A DNA stretch of 64,000 bases from G965226155 sp965226155 (GTDB lineage Bacteria; Pseudomonadota; Gammaproteobacteria; Eutrophobiales; Eutrophobiaceae): positions 806,001 to 870,000 of the forward strand of contig OZ245331.1 in the NCBI GenBank assembly GCA_965226155.1, read 5' to 3'. Below are positions 26,908 to 35,536 of this stretch, piece after piece. Numbering within the stretch: the stretch's first letter is position 1; each line of letters begins with the position of its first letter. The translations under genes were made by a program, and so were the position numbers. The notes under the pieces were generated by a model. The model was not told the DNA's origin. It did no database searches and worked only from the letters and a program-made list of their open reading frames with translations.

Positions 26908-27449
26908 ATGAAAAAATCACCCTTCATCATCTCGGTAATCGGTACACTTTTTTAGTTCTCTCTCTTGGTATTTCGAATGTGCTGATGGCACAAGACAGTG
27001 AACCACCTGTTGTTTGCCCGATTGCATGTGAGTATAGCATTGATGAGCTTGACAATATATTGGTTCCCGCCGGTAGTAGCCTCAATCCATATGAATGTCT
27101 ATCAATATCGAGAGATCGCTTTATGGATGGGTTCCCTGCTCGAGAGCGTGGGCGCGTCATCAACGAGCTTGATCTAAACGATAAAGATGGTAAAGCAAGA
27201 GGGGCTCAAGTCATTTTCTCTAAGCCACCTGGTTTTGATTGAGGAATATGCCAAATTTATGAGAAAGGGATTAATGATCCGGAAGTACCGTATGAGAAGC
27301 CTGCCTCACCCAGCTCTAAGGGAAAAGGGACAACCATCTTAAGGCAAGTTGAAGGCTTGACTCTGGAACAAGTCGTAGCATGCCATGACGATATTATGAA
27401 GTATGCTCAAGAGAGATTCACAAGTAGCAAAGATATGCTTTGTTTTTAA
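26908..27449 (+). pseudogene. Secreted cysteine-containing protein, broken copy of the next gene
   Basis: The start MKKSPFIISVIGTLF runs into TAG after a T run. Adding one T to the six-T run at 26948-26953 would restore FLVLSLGISNVLMAQDSE, completing a signal peptide like that of the gene at 27547. The middle (VCPIACEYSIDELDNIL, RGAQVIFSKPPGF) is intact, then TGA at 27240-27242 interrupts. Beyond it the frame continues GICQIYEKGINDPE to MLCF, aligned with GFCQVYEKNINDPD in the paralogue. Two lesions make a non-functional copy the likeliest reading. The family is unrecognised. Confidence 0.7.
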
Positions 27450-27546
27450 ACTCTGGTGAATTCAAAATAAATTGATGGTAAATAGGTAGTGTGGATAAAT
27501 TTATTAATCCGTATTCCGCTATACTTTAATTTTAAGGTGGAGAAAC

Positions 27547-28128
27547 ATGAAAAAATCTTCGTTTATTAGCCCAGTAATCAGCTTATTTACTTTTTTTCTC
27601 GCTCTAGTAATTTCGAATGCATTGAATGCACAAGAGGAAATTGGTCAGGGTCAACCTTCAGTTTGTCCGGCTGCGTGTGGATTCACTTTAGAAGAACTCG
27701 ATACAAGACTGGCTCCAGAGAGTAGCGACCCTAAGCCATTTGAATGCATGGGAGCAACCAGAGCCCACTTTGTTGACGGTTTCCCTGGTACGCAACGTCA
27801 TCGTATTAACGTTGAGCTTCAGGATGGGAAAGATACCATGAGAGGGGCGCAAGTTTTATTTATGCGACCACCTATGCCACCGCCTCAGACCTCTGCTGCT
27901 ACAGGTTTTTGCCAAGTCTACGAAAAAAATATTAACGACCCAGACACTATATTTGAGAGGGAAATAGGTCGGGACGGGAAACCCACGGGGACGACTATCT
28001 TAAATCAAATTGGTGGTCCTGGATTCGAACCTGGCTTCACCCATGATGAAGCCGTTGCATGCGCAGCACTGTTAAAGGAGTATGCGCGAGCAAGGTTTAG
28101 TAACAATGAGACCCTGAATTGCTATTAG
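27547..28128 (+). CDS. Secreted protein of unknown function with conserved cysteines
   Basis: 193 residues with a signal peptide ending near NALNAQE. Cysteines lie in SVCPAACGFTLEELD, FECMGA, GFCQVY, AVACAALL and the C-terminal NCY, an even number consistent with disulfides in the periplasm. The sequence GTTILNQIGG suggests a beta-rich fold. GGTGGAG lies just before the ATG, and TATACT further upstream could be a -10. The broken copy immediately upstream shows a tandem duplication. I do not recognise the family. Confidence 0.7.
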   Translation: MKKSSFISPVISLFTFFLALVISNALNAQEEIGQGQPSVCPAACGFTLEELDTRLAPESSDPKPFECMGATRAHFVDGFPGTQRHRINVELQDGKDTMRGAQVLFMRPPMPPPQTSAATGFCQVYEKNINDPDTIFEREIGRDGKPTGTTILNQIGGPGFEPGFTHDEAVACAALLKEYARARFSNNETLNCY

Positions 28129-28309
28129 CGTTAACTGTCGACACTACTCCTAATATGATTAATAATGTTTAGGTCGACATTGAATTTTGACCCGGTGTTG
28201 TCTGCAATATTGTGAAATATTAGTTCAATTTCAAGCACTTAGATTAAGAATTATTTAAATCTAATTTCAATTTCATAATCGACTCAATCTAAAATATGAG
28301 AATAATTAA

Positions 28310-29269
28310 ATGAAAAATATCATTGTCAGTATTGTCACCGGTGCGCTGGTCATGGCGAACATCAATTTAGGCGTGCTCAGTGCAGCAGAACCAGAACTAG
28401 GTGTCAGTGTTCAGGTGATCGGATCGGGGGGACCCTATTTAAACGATAACCGTGCATCAGCCTCTTATCTGATATGGATAGATGGCAAAGCGAAGGTCAT
28501 GGTAGACGCCGGCGGTGGAAGCAGCCTGAACTTTGAGAAAAGTGGCGCAAATATTCTGGACATCGATGCTATATTATTTACGCACTTTCACGAAGATCAC
28601 TCGGCAGAATTTCCGGTTTACATCAAAGGTTCCGCTATTAATGATCGAGAAAAAACGTTAAGTGTCATGGGGCCAGCAAAGAATGACACAACAGAAGGGA
28701 CATCAAAGTTTGTCTATAACTTTTTTGATCCCAACAAAGGCATTTTCAAATTTACCGCGAAAGGGGCAATCCATGACCGACCTGCTCCTGTTAGAAACGG
28801 ACGTGTTGCGACTAAAGATATCCGCTTTACGTTTGATATAACCGATGTGCCGCTCGATAAAAAAATATATTCCTATAAACTTTCAGATTCGATCAGGGTC
28901 TCGGCTGTTCAAACAGAACATGCCATCCTCCCCGCAATCTCCTGGCGCGTGGATATTGGTGATAAGTCAGTCACTTTTACCGGTGATATGACGAATCATT
29001 TCAATACGGTTGCAACGTTAGCTAAAGGTAGTGACTTATTGATTGCCCATAATACGGTACCGGAGCCAACCACCACAGGACGCTATGCGATGCATATGCC
29101 ACCGAGTGAAATAGCCAAGATAGCAACCGAAGCAGATGTTAAAAAACTGGTCTTGTCTCACCGTAGCCCACGATTAGTTGCCTTGGATCCACAATCGATA
29201 GAGATCATTGAAAAAAGTTATCGTGGGTCAATAGTGATCGCTGATGATCTCGATGAGTACCCATTATGA
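28310..29269 (+). CDS. Secreted MBL-fold metallohydrolase, copy 1
   Basis: 319 residues with a signal peptide ending near LGVLSAAEP. The metallo-beta-lactamase fold is shown by FTHFHEDHSAEF (HxHxDH), FTGDMTNHF and LSHRSPR; the metal ligands are complete. GSGGPYLNDNRASASYLIWI is a family N-terminal block. Relatives include ribonuclease-Z-like and arylsulfatase-type hydrolases, so the substrate is open. It is about 75-80% alike to the gene at 47735 by eye. In that copy a DUF6152-type gene overlaps the stop codon by ATGA. Here the same ATGA is present but the following frame ends within a few codons. Confidence 0.8.
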   Translation: MKNIIVSIVTGALVMANINLGVLSAAEPELGVSVQVIGSGGPYLNDNRASASYLIWIDGKAKVMVDAGGGSSLNFEKSGANILDIDAILFTHFHEDHSAEFPVYIKGSAINDREKTLSVMGPAKNDTTEGTSKFVYNFFDPNKGIFKFTAKGAIHDRPAPVRNGRVATKDIRFTFDITDVPLDKKIYSYKLSDSIRVSAVQTEHAILPAISWRVDIGDKSVTFTGDMTNHFNTVATLAKGSDLLIAHNTVPEPTTTGRYAMHMPPSEIAKIATEADVKKLVLSHRSPRLVALDPQSIEIIEKSYRGSIVIADDLDEYPL

Positions 29270-29300
29270 AAAATCGAGATAAGGGATTAGACGACAGTAA

Positions 29301-29663
29301 TTAAAGCTGACTACCCTCGTTTAGGTGTCTTCGTGACGCTTCTACATCGCACTCGTAAGGTTCAAATGGGTCATCAGCCACCTTGCGATCACTCCCATTA
29401 ATAGTCACGGGTTCTGTCAGATATACCGGATCTTCAAACGTAATTGATACAGCCATGCCAAGACCGTCCTCACTTAAAGTATAGCGTTCCCTTATCCTTT
29501 TTTGTCCACTAGCATCCACACCGGCAGCTAGACCCCACTTAGCAAATTCAGGAAATCCAATGGTATCCACCACTAGACTGCCATCTTCATCAAAATAGGC
29601 GATAGAATGCCCGGCATGACTGAGATCAATCTGGTGGGGATGGGTGTCCTGATTTAAATACAG
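29301..29663 (-). pseudogene. C-terminal fragment of a DUF6152-type protein
   Basis: The minus strand reads LYLNQDTHPHQIDLSHAGHS, IAYFDEDGSLVVDTIGF, RERYTLSEDGLGM and DPFEPYECDVEASRR, matching the last 120 residues of the proteins at 17381, 18494 and 48670. The N-terminal two thirds, signal peptide and start are missing. It faces the MBL-fold gene on the opposite strand, whereas in the second cassette the DUF6152-type gene follows the MBL gene in the same direction. Confidence 0.75.
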
Positions 29664-30208
29664 TAAGTATATATTTCGAATATCTAATTAATTATTAGTT
29701 ATATCATGTATTTATAAATAATATCCAGTTGAGCAAAAAATAATTTGTCACCAATTTGTCACCAAACAATCGAAATTATGATGATGACTGAGCCAAGGGG
29801 GCACCAGCATCACCTTCTCCATTGATTTGTAATGACGCATAATCCGCTCGCATGTTCGTATTGACGGATCTGGCATCTTGGCGCTGTCATGCGCATATTG
29901 GCTTATATCCTACATAGAGACCGGGACACGCTCTCTATCTACCACACTATTCCTTCCCGCTTTATTTGTGACTCTATTGCCAAGTGCTTCACTGCAAGGC
30001 GCTGCCCGCTATCCAACCAGCGATATGCGCTAGGTTCCAATCAGTCGCGCACGAACGACAACAGGACACGCGTTACTGCCAGGGCTGCAATGCCTAGTTG
30101 CCACGTTGGACTCTCTAGCGTTATATCTATTGCAGCCAACTACGCGAATAGCTACTTTTCCGCGCTACCACGCGGGCACGATAGTGTAGCGACCTAGCCC
30201 TAAGATAC
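29664..30208. other. Non-coding or decayed stretch left of the IS1595 element
   Basis: No supported gene. It begins AT-rich, contains a direct repeat of AATTTGTCACC at about 29744-29772, and shifts to more GC-rich, frame-poor DNA towards the IS end. The last 8 bp (TAAGATAC, 30201-30208) are the left target duplication of the insertion. The open frames here look like chance. Confidence 0.5.
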
Positions 30209-30259
30209 GGTACTTATGCCCTTGACTCAACCAGAATGGGGCCATAGAATGACTGTGAT

Positions 30260-30874
30260 ATGCGAAAGTGGTTTCGAAACCTCCCCCTCCTTTTGGCGGG
30301 TGAATTGCTACGAACCTGGATATGGCCCATTGCGGTCACGGCATCTGGCGTCATGATTGGCTGGGCGCAGCATATCCAGTTGTTCTACTTATATATTGCA
30401 GCGGTCTTTCTGTTTTCAGTTTCCTCTATGGGATTGTTGCGATTTAGCGAATGGCGGTATCGTAATAGAGTTGCGGATAAGCTTAACTTTCATAGTGTGA
30501 GAACTGCCAACATAATCGACAAAGATGGTGTAGTAAAGGCACTGCGGATTGGTGCTGTGTTGAGCAGTAAAGCTCTTTTCCCGGTGACATTTGAGGTTGT
30601 AAATGTCGTCTCGACATTTGATAAGTTGTACCCGACAAAAGAGCCATATGCCAAGACCAGCTATACCATCCCTGCAGGAGGGATGGGGTGGTTTGACGAT
30701 CACGTCATATCCATAGAGCAGAAGAGAAGCGGCACCTTTGAGGGCGGCCTTAAATTTGAGTTTAGCTACGGAAGAGAAGGAAAAACAAACAACACGTTAC
30801 ATATAAACAAAAAGTTGTTTTTTCACTTCAATGAAAAGGGCGGTATTGAACACGTGGATTTTATCGATCAATGA
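30260..30874 (+). CDS. Passenger membrane protein of the IS1595-family element
   Basis: 204 residues. Two hydrophobic segments (about residues 18-35 and 38-58: IWPIAVTASGVMIGWA, LFYLYIAAVFLFSVSSMGLL) are followed by a soluble beta-rich domain with YTIPAGGMGWFDDH and a C-terminal FHFNEKGGIEHVDF. It lies wholly between the left terminal repeat and the convergent transposase gene, with 5 bp between the two stop codons, so it moves with the element. I do not recognise the family. Ribosome site weak. Confidence 0.6.
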   Translation: MRKWFRNLPLLLAGELLRTWIWPIAVTASGVMIGWAQHIQLFYLYIAAVFLFSVSSMGLLRFSEWRYRNRVADKLNFHSVRTANIIDKDGVVKALRIGAVLSSKALFPVTFEVVNVVSTFDKLYPTKEPYAKTSYTIPAGGMGWFDDHVISIEQKRSGTFEGGLKFEFSYGREGKTNNTLHINKKLFFHFNEKGGIEHVDFIDQ

Positions 30875-30879
30875 AACAC

Positions 30880-31764
30880 TTAAGCAACCAGCTTTCGATA
30901 TGGCAGGTTTCCAGTGTTAACGATCCGCTGCAAGGCGTAGTGGAAGATGTTCGGATTATCGCGGTTGTTGAAACGCCATTCCAGTTCTTCGAGGTAACGG
31001 TCAAGATGCTTCGCACTGATCTTGTGAAACGATCCGACAATCGACCGCTTGAAGAGCGACCACACGCCCTCGATACCGTTGGTGTGGACATCGCCCACGA
31101 CCCATTCCTCTTTGGAGTGATTGACGGTTTCATGGCGCGTGTCGTGATCCGCGATCCCCAAATAAGACTTGAGTTCGTCGGTGTAGATCGCTTCGGCCTC
31201 GTCTTTGACCGTGCGGTTGATGAAGTCGTGCAAGGTGTGACGCCGAATGTTCGGGATGCGCTCAAGGCGGACCTTTCCACCGCGCTGGATCGCGCCAGCA
31301 ACCCAAGTCTTGTTTTTGCGGGAACCCCGGCCTGCACCCTTCGCCTTCCCTCCCACAAGGGTTTCGTCCACTTCCACGATCCCGAACAGCGTAGGGCCGT
31401 CAAACGGGTCGTTACCCATGGCCTCGCGGACACGGTGGCACAGGTGCCACGCCGTCCTGTAGGTGGTCCCGAGTGTCCGCTTCATCTGGTTGGCCGACAT
31501 GCCTTTCTTGGATTCACACATCAGGTAGATCGCCGCGAACCACTTACGCAGGGAAAGGTGGGAGTCCTGCATGATGGTTCCGGCCATGACACTGAACTGG
31601 TGGCCGCAACCGAGACAATCCCACTGAATCCGGCCTTTGACCCTGCTCACGTTCATATCGCCGCAACGCGTGCAGCAAACGCCAGTGGGCCACCGTAGTA
31701 ACTCAAGGTAGCGTCGACACTTGTCGTCATCTGGAAACTGTTCAAACAGAGAGATTAGATTCAT
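30880..31764 (-). CDS. IS1595-family transposase
   Basis: 294 residues. An N-terminal zinc ribbon has two CxxC pairs (CCTRCGDM and CLGCGHQF). WFAAIYLMCESKKGMSANQM is typical of the family. The DDE/ISXO2-like catalytic core follows: VEVDETLVGGK (first Asp), YTDELKSY (second Asp), VHTNGIEGVWSLFKRSI (Asn/Glu region) and LEELEWRFNNRDN. The length is complete and no lesion is visible, so the copy may be active. Its start overlaps the divergent 54-residue ORF by 2 bp. Confidence 0.92.
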   Translation of the reverse strand: MNLISLFEQFPDDDKCRRYLELLRWPTGVCCTRCGDMNVSRVKGRIQWDCLGCGHQFSVMAGTIMQDSHLSLRKWFAAIYLMCESKKGMSANQMKRTLGTTYRTAWHLCHRVREAMGNDPFDGPTLFGIVEVDETLVGGKAKGAGRGSRKNKTWVAGAIQRGGKVRLERIPNIRRHTLHDFINRTVKDEAEAIYTDELKSYLGIADHDTRHETVNHSKEEWVVGDVHTNGIEGVWSLFKRSIVGSFHKISAKHLDRYLEELEWRFNNRDNPNIFHYALQRIVNTGNLPYRKLVA

Positions 31765-31927
31765 GACTCAGGCCTCAAAAAAAAAGAAGAACGAAAAACC
31801 AATGGAAGCCCCTGAAAAAGATGCGGAGCTTGCCGAGTTTCTATTCGGAAAACGACTGAAAAAGGAACTCGATAAAGTGATTGAAGATCGAGATAAAAAA
31901 GGTATTCCTGACTTCATGAAGAGATAG
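31763..31927 (+). CDS. Small charged ORF at the transposase 5' end inside the IS1595 element
   Basis: 54 residues, rich in Lys and Glu (MTQASKKKKNEKPMEAPEKD, then ELAEFLFGKRLKKELDKV). A predicted helix fills the second half. GAGAG lies about 9 bp before ATG 31763. It is divergent from the transposase and ends 15 bp before the right terminal repeat. Codon structure looks protein-like but no family is recognised. It could be a regulator or just a chance frame. Confidence 0.45.
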   Translation: MTQASKKKKNEKPMEAPEKDAELAEFLFGKRLKKELDKVIEDRDKKGIPDFMKR

Positions 31928-32020
31928 TACGCTATATCGGCGGTTGAGTCAAGGGCATAATCACCTAAGATACACTCTGCAAGGTTGTCAGCGTAAACAC
32001 GCTCGCGCTGCGCGTGCGTC

Positions 32021-32257
32021 TTGTCCGGCATGGTCAACTGGTCAGGCTGTCTGCTGGGCCTGACCCCGGCTGTTCGGACTGTGGGTAGCGCAGCTGATCT
32101 CAGTGTCACCCTTGATACGCTCGCAGGCCAACTCGACTTCACCGGTGGGGACGATGGCATTGTCACTGGCGCGTTCTTCGGTGCCTCGCATGAAGGTGCG
32201 GGCGGGACGCTATTACGTTCCGATTTGACTGCAGCTTTCGGCGCGGTACGCCAATAA
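32021..32257 (+). pseudogene. C-terminal remnant of a TbpB/Slam-client-like surface lipoprotein
   Basis: The frame ends ADLSVTLDTLAGQLDFTGG, GIVTGAFFGASHEGAGGTLL and RSDLTAAFGAVRQ, the pattern of the C-terminal beta-barrel of transferrin-binding-protein-B-like and other Slam-exported lipoproteins (G-x-F-F-G...E-x-G-G, then a final FGA). No signal peptide or lipobox precedes it; the frame opens only at about 31997, just right of the IS1595 insertion. It lies 280 bp upstream of a Slam gene, the usual neighbour of such clients. Confidence 0.6.
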
Positions 32258-32394
32258 ATTGATTTATCGGTAGCTGTGACCCCAGAACCACGCGCCGCAG
32301 GTTCCAGGTAATCAGACAATTAATGAGACTCACGACAACAACGCCCGCACTTCGGCACCCTCGCCGGTGGGCTCGTTCTCGATATAAAAAAAAC

Positions 32395-32423
32395 TTAAAA
32401 AACAACGATAGGATCGTTATAAT
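32395..32423 (+). promoter_or_regulatory. Candidate promoter of the Slam gene with a dyad in the spacer
   Basis: TTAAAA (32395-32400), a 17-bp spacer and TATAAT (32418-32423, perfect -10). The spacer contains the dyad AACGAT-AGG-ATCGTT (32404-32418), a possible operator. A second inverted repeat, TGATCACC (32435-32442) with GGTGATCA (32461-32468), follows just after the expected start of transcription. No regulator can be named. Confidence 0.5.
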
Positions 32424-32538
32424 CTTCAGCATTGTGATCACCGTCATGCGTATTACTAATGGTGATCATTGTTGAAATCATACGTTATCAGTGAATCAGA
32501 TTTTATTTATTAAACAAATGAGACAGGTACGATAGACA

Positions 32539-33903
32539 ATGACAGTTAAACTCCTTCGCCATGCACTTTCGGCAGTTCTGTTTCTGCTGTTCTCAGAAGC
32601 GGCGATCGGTAGCGACACCGGGCCGGGCCCGGCATCGACCGCCGATGTGCCGGAGGCCCGGGCGTTGATCGACAACGGCCGGTTCGATGCAGCGCTGACG
32701 GTTCTGCGCCCTTTGGCTAAGGTCCACCCGGGGCGCGCTGATATCCTCTTCCTCCAGGGCCTAGCGGCAGCCCAGGCATCGCAGCGGCCGGGCATCGCCG
32801 AAGAAGACTGGAAGGCGCTCCTTGATGAGGCCATCTTGGCCCTGCGTGCGATCCTGGTTGATGAGCCGGCTCTCGCCCGTCCGCGTTTAGAGTTGGCCCG
32901 GGCATTTTTTCTTAAAGGGGAGGACGGTCTGGCGCGTGACCATTTTGAGCGGGTGCTGGCCGGAGAGCCGCCGGCACCGGTCATCGCCAATATCCAGGGC
33001 TTCCTTTACCAGATCCGAGCACGGCGGCGCTGGTCGATGTACTTCGGTACCGCGGTGGCGCCGAGCACCAACATCGGTAGGACTTCGGACACCGATGTCA
33101 TCTATATCAGAGACTTACCTTTCCGCCGCGATGCGGAGGGATTGACGACATCGGGCGTGGGCTTATCCGCGTGGACGGGCGGTGAATACCAGCACCCACT
33201 GGGAGAGCGGCTGCGGTTGCGGCTGGGGGGTGACGCGTCCCGCCAGGAACACTCGGGGAAAGAGTATGATCAGATATTTCTGTCGGGACATGCCGGCCCG
33301 CGCTGGCTGGCGGCCCGCGACACCGAGATCAGCCTGCTTGCCAACATCCGCCAGCGCTGGCTCGGCGGCGTACCTTACTATCGAGATGCCGGTGCCCGTC
33401 TGGAAGTCGGGCACCGGCTTAGCCAGCGGTTAACGTTAAGCGGACGGGCATCCTGGCACAGCCGTCAATACCGGGCACGTGAGTTCCTCGACGGTCCGGT
33501 CCTAGACTTCACGCTGGGCGGCGCCTGGATGATAACGCCGATCGTTAGAGTCGAGGCGGCGGCCGGCTATGCGCAGGAACGTGCGAAGAGTGAGATCTGG
33601 CGCAATGCCACCCGTTGGGGGCAGGTGGGCATCTCGGTTGCATTGCCATTGGGCTTCAACTTGAGCGGCAGCGGCGAGCTCCGCTGGACACAGTACAAGG
33701 GCAACTGGGCCCCTTTTACGCCGGATGGTGCGTCGCGGGCGGATCGGACCCGTATCCTCCGTACATCGGTTTATAACCGCGCCTTCACCTTATTCGGCTT
33801 CAGTCCGCAAATCGCGGTGACCAACGAGGTGCGGGACACCAACGCGCAACTCTACGACTACAAGCACACCAACTTCGAGTTGCGCTTCGTGCGGCAGTTC
33901 TAG
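32539..33903 (+). CDS. Slam (surface lipoprotein assembly modifier), DUF560 outer-membrane protein
   Basis: 454 residues: signal peptide to about residue 24, a TPR-type N-terminal domain (ARALIDNGRFDAALTVLRPL, ARPRLELARAFFLKGEDGLA), then from about residue 165 a beta-barrel (WSMYFGTAVAPSTNIGR onward) ending in alternating strands with a C-terminal Phe (FELRFVRQF). This architecture is that of Slam, which moves specific lipoproteins across the outer membrane to the surface. The gene is visibly more GC-rich than its surroundings, suggesting transfer. A remnant client lies just upstream, and an intact coiled-coil lipoprotein (35537) lies downstream on the other strand. Confidence 0.85.
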   Translation: MTVKLLRHALSAVLFLLFSEAAIGSDTGPGPASTADVPEARALIDNGRFDAALTVLRPLAKVHPGRADILFLQGLAAAQASQRPGIAEEDWKALLDEAILALRAILVDEPALARPRLELARAFFLKGEDGLARDHFERVLAGEPPAPVIANIQGFLYQIRARRRWSMYFGTAVAPSTNIGRTSDTDVIYIRDLPFRRDAEGLTTSGVGLSAWTGGEYQHPLGERLRLRLGGDASRQEHSGKEYDQIFLSGHAGPRWLAARDTEISLLANIRQRWLGGVPYYRDAGARLEVGHRLSQRLTLSGRASWHSRQYRAREFLDGPVLDFTLGGAWMITPIVRVEAAAGYAQERAKSEIWRNATRWGQVGISVALPLGFNLSGSGELRWTQYKGNWAPFTPDGASRADRTRILRTSVYNRAFTLFGFSPQIAVTNEVRDTNAQLYDYKHTNFELRFVRQF

Positions 33904-34014
33904 TAGCCCGCCGGACTCAAGCCGGATGACGTTTCCGATACCGGAAGGTCGTTGCAAATATAATGCAGATCCAGGCGGCAACCAACATGGGTTCCTTCGG
34001 CCTAGCAACTCTAT

Positions 34015-34143
34015 CAGAATCGGACCTTCCGAGGCATTCAGGGTGAGGAACCCGCCCGCGGTCGTGACCGACGTAAGAAATACCGGCCAGACATTGCTGC
34101 GCAACGATTCGATAATCGCCTCATCTCTGCTCAACTCCTGACT
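34015..34143 (-). pseudogene. Fragment of an RND/MMPL-family transporter
   Basis: About 43 residues read RDEAIIESLRSNVWPVFLTS and VTTAGGFLTLNASEGPI, the well-conserved loop and transmembrane segment of MMPL/RND exporters (AIxESLxxNxxPxFLTSxTTAxGFL). Both flanks lose the homology at once. It is a stranded gene fragment between the Slam gene and the next non-coding stretch. Confidence 0.6.
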
Positions 34144-35536
34144 CACAGCGGGTGCCCTCGGCCACAAGCCAGCATTAACAATGTTGCGACCGCAGCGACC
34201 AGCCATCGACGGCGCAGAATGAAGGTGCTGTAGTGGTCCAATAACATAGGAGTAATCGACTTATCTGTCACCGGGTGGAAGCGATAGCGAACTCATAGCT
34301 GCCAACTACTGATGGCTTCGTTCCTTACCATTTGCTTGATTTGGATGTATAGACGTGGTCAGGCATCTTGTAACTCAGTCCCTTCTCGTCATACACCGAG
34401 ATTTGGAGAAGCTGAGTAAAATTACCTAATCTAACCATCTGTTTGGTTCTCAGAAATCGCTGAATGCGTTGTTTCATCCGGTAAATGAACAGTGCCCCAT
34501 GGTAAAACTCTTTGGAAACTGATACCGCTCAGCAAGCTCGTCTCCTATGAGTGATCGTGAAAGATGGTAGGCTAAAGCTGTTAACCTTTTTTGCTCATCC
34601 GGGTCTTTTGCACCCGCAACTGACGGAATAGACGTAATCAACATATTTGCCACAGCTATCGAATCGGCGTCCGGCATTTTTTCTCTACTTGGTGGTGTAT
34701 CTTGTTTACTCCCAATATTATAGTCGCAAGTCCGGCCTGGACACCTATTCAACACTGGATAAAGGGTCGGGTCGGGTCAGGCTCGCTATGCTGCAACGGT
34801 GGAAGAGCCAGCAAGGAACCGCTACAGCAATGTTGTCGTGTTCTGTTATAACTTCAACTCCTTTTTCTCCTCTGTTTAAGATGGGGGTTTCAAGGTAGTT
34901 GAACCTGTAGCAGACGCCCCCAATTCGGTAGACAGATAACAAGGGTCTGGTTTCGGGGACTTGGTCGGCCTAAACTTCAAGCGGATCGCGTGGCTAACCG
35001 CCCGCGTCATCGTAAACAGTGAAACCTGGAATCCGTCACTGTCGCGGTTGACTTCCTCGATTTTTTTATTCAGCTCATTGGTGATTTCGACAAGCAAAGC
35101 GCGGTCTTCGAGTGTGGTTCTGATTTGCGTTTCTTTATCTATAACCACATCTCCTCTTTCAAGGTGTGCGCCCCAGCCGGTACTTATGAAAATCGGCCAG
35201 GTGCTACTACCACATCCCCGTACTACGAATTATAGGGCTCGGGTAGCGGTAACTTGAATATGTCACGACTTATCGCCGTATTCGGCGGAAGCTGGGAAAA
35301 CCCGTAGGGGTAGGGGAAGAGGGGGAAGGGGTAGTCTCTGAAAATCGCTCAGACGCGAAATTTCGAACTCGTTTTGATCACACGTCTGTCAAAAATACGC
35401 GCCACCAGCATTTTCCCCTCATTAACTCTCTGTCACGGCGTACTAACCGGTGACGTGACAGGCCTTGCAGAGAGGATGAACCGCCGAGCCGACCCCGCCA
35501 AGCAAAACAGTCGGCTCAAGTTAAAACTTTACTGCG
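34144..35536. other. Gene-poor accessory stretch with weak reading frames only
   Basis: No confident gene. A minus-strand frame at 34474-34755 (DPDEQKRLTALAYHLSRSLI, GDELAERYQFPKS) has a protein-like feel and might be a fragment of an unidentified enzyme. A minus-strand GTG frame at 35148-34876 (TQIRTTLEDRALLVEITNEL) has a purine-rich site but poor spacing. The remainder shows neither strong frames nor repeats. The mixture of fragments fits a region built by insertions and decay. Confidence 0.4.

Larger units (their letters stand above)
30209..31965. mobile_element. IS1595-family element, complete, with passenger ORFs
   Basis: The element has 24-bp terminal inverted repeats differing at two positions: 30209-30232 begins GGTACTTATGCCCTTGAC and 31942-31965 is its complement ending AAGGGCATAATCACC. 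It is flanked by a perfect 8-bp direct repeat, TAAGATAC, at 30201-30208 and 31966-31973. Eight-base duplications are characteristic of IS1595. The element is 1757 bp and encodes a DDE transposase with zinc ribbon, a 204-residue membrane protein and a 54-residue charged ORF. The intact duplication suggests a fairly recent insertion. Confidence 0.9.

Noticed and set aside
27240..27242. In-frame TGA followed by GIC in the broken secreted protein, formally a U-x-x-C motif
   Set aside because: The paralogue has Thr, not Cys, at this position. The gene also has a separate frameshift in its signal peptide, and no hairpin with a loop G follows the TGA. A degraded copy is more likely than selenocysteine.
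29744..29772. Direct repeat AATTTGTCACC as an integrase attachment site
   Set aside because: No integrase or tRNA gene is adjacent and the repeat is short; left as an unexplained feature of the non-coding stretch.
29889..30197. 102-residue plus-strand frame left of the IS1595 element
   Set aside because: No start context, no conserved blocks and an unnatural composition; likely chance.
30871..31698. 275-residue plus-strand frame
   Set aside because: Antisense to the intact IS1595 transposase with zinc ribbon and DDE residues; long only because of codon bias.
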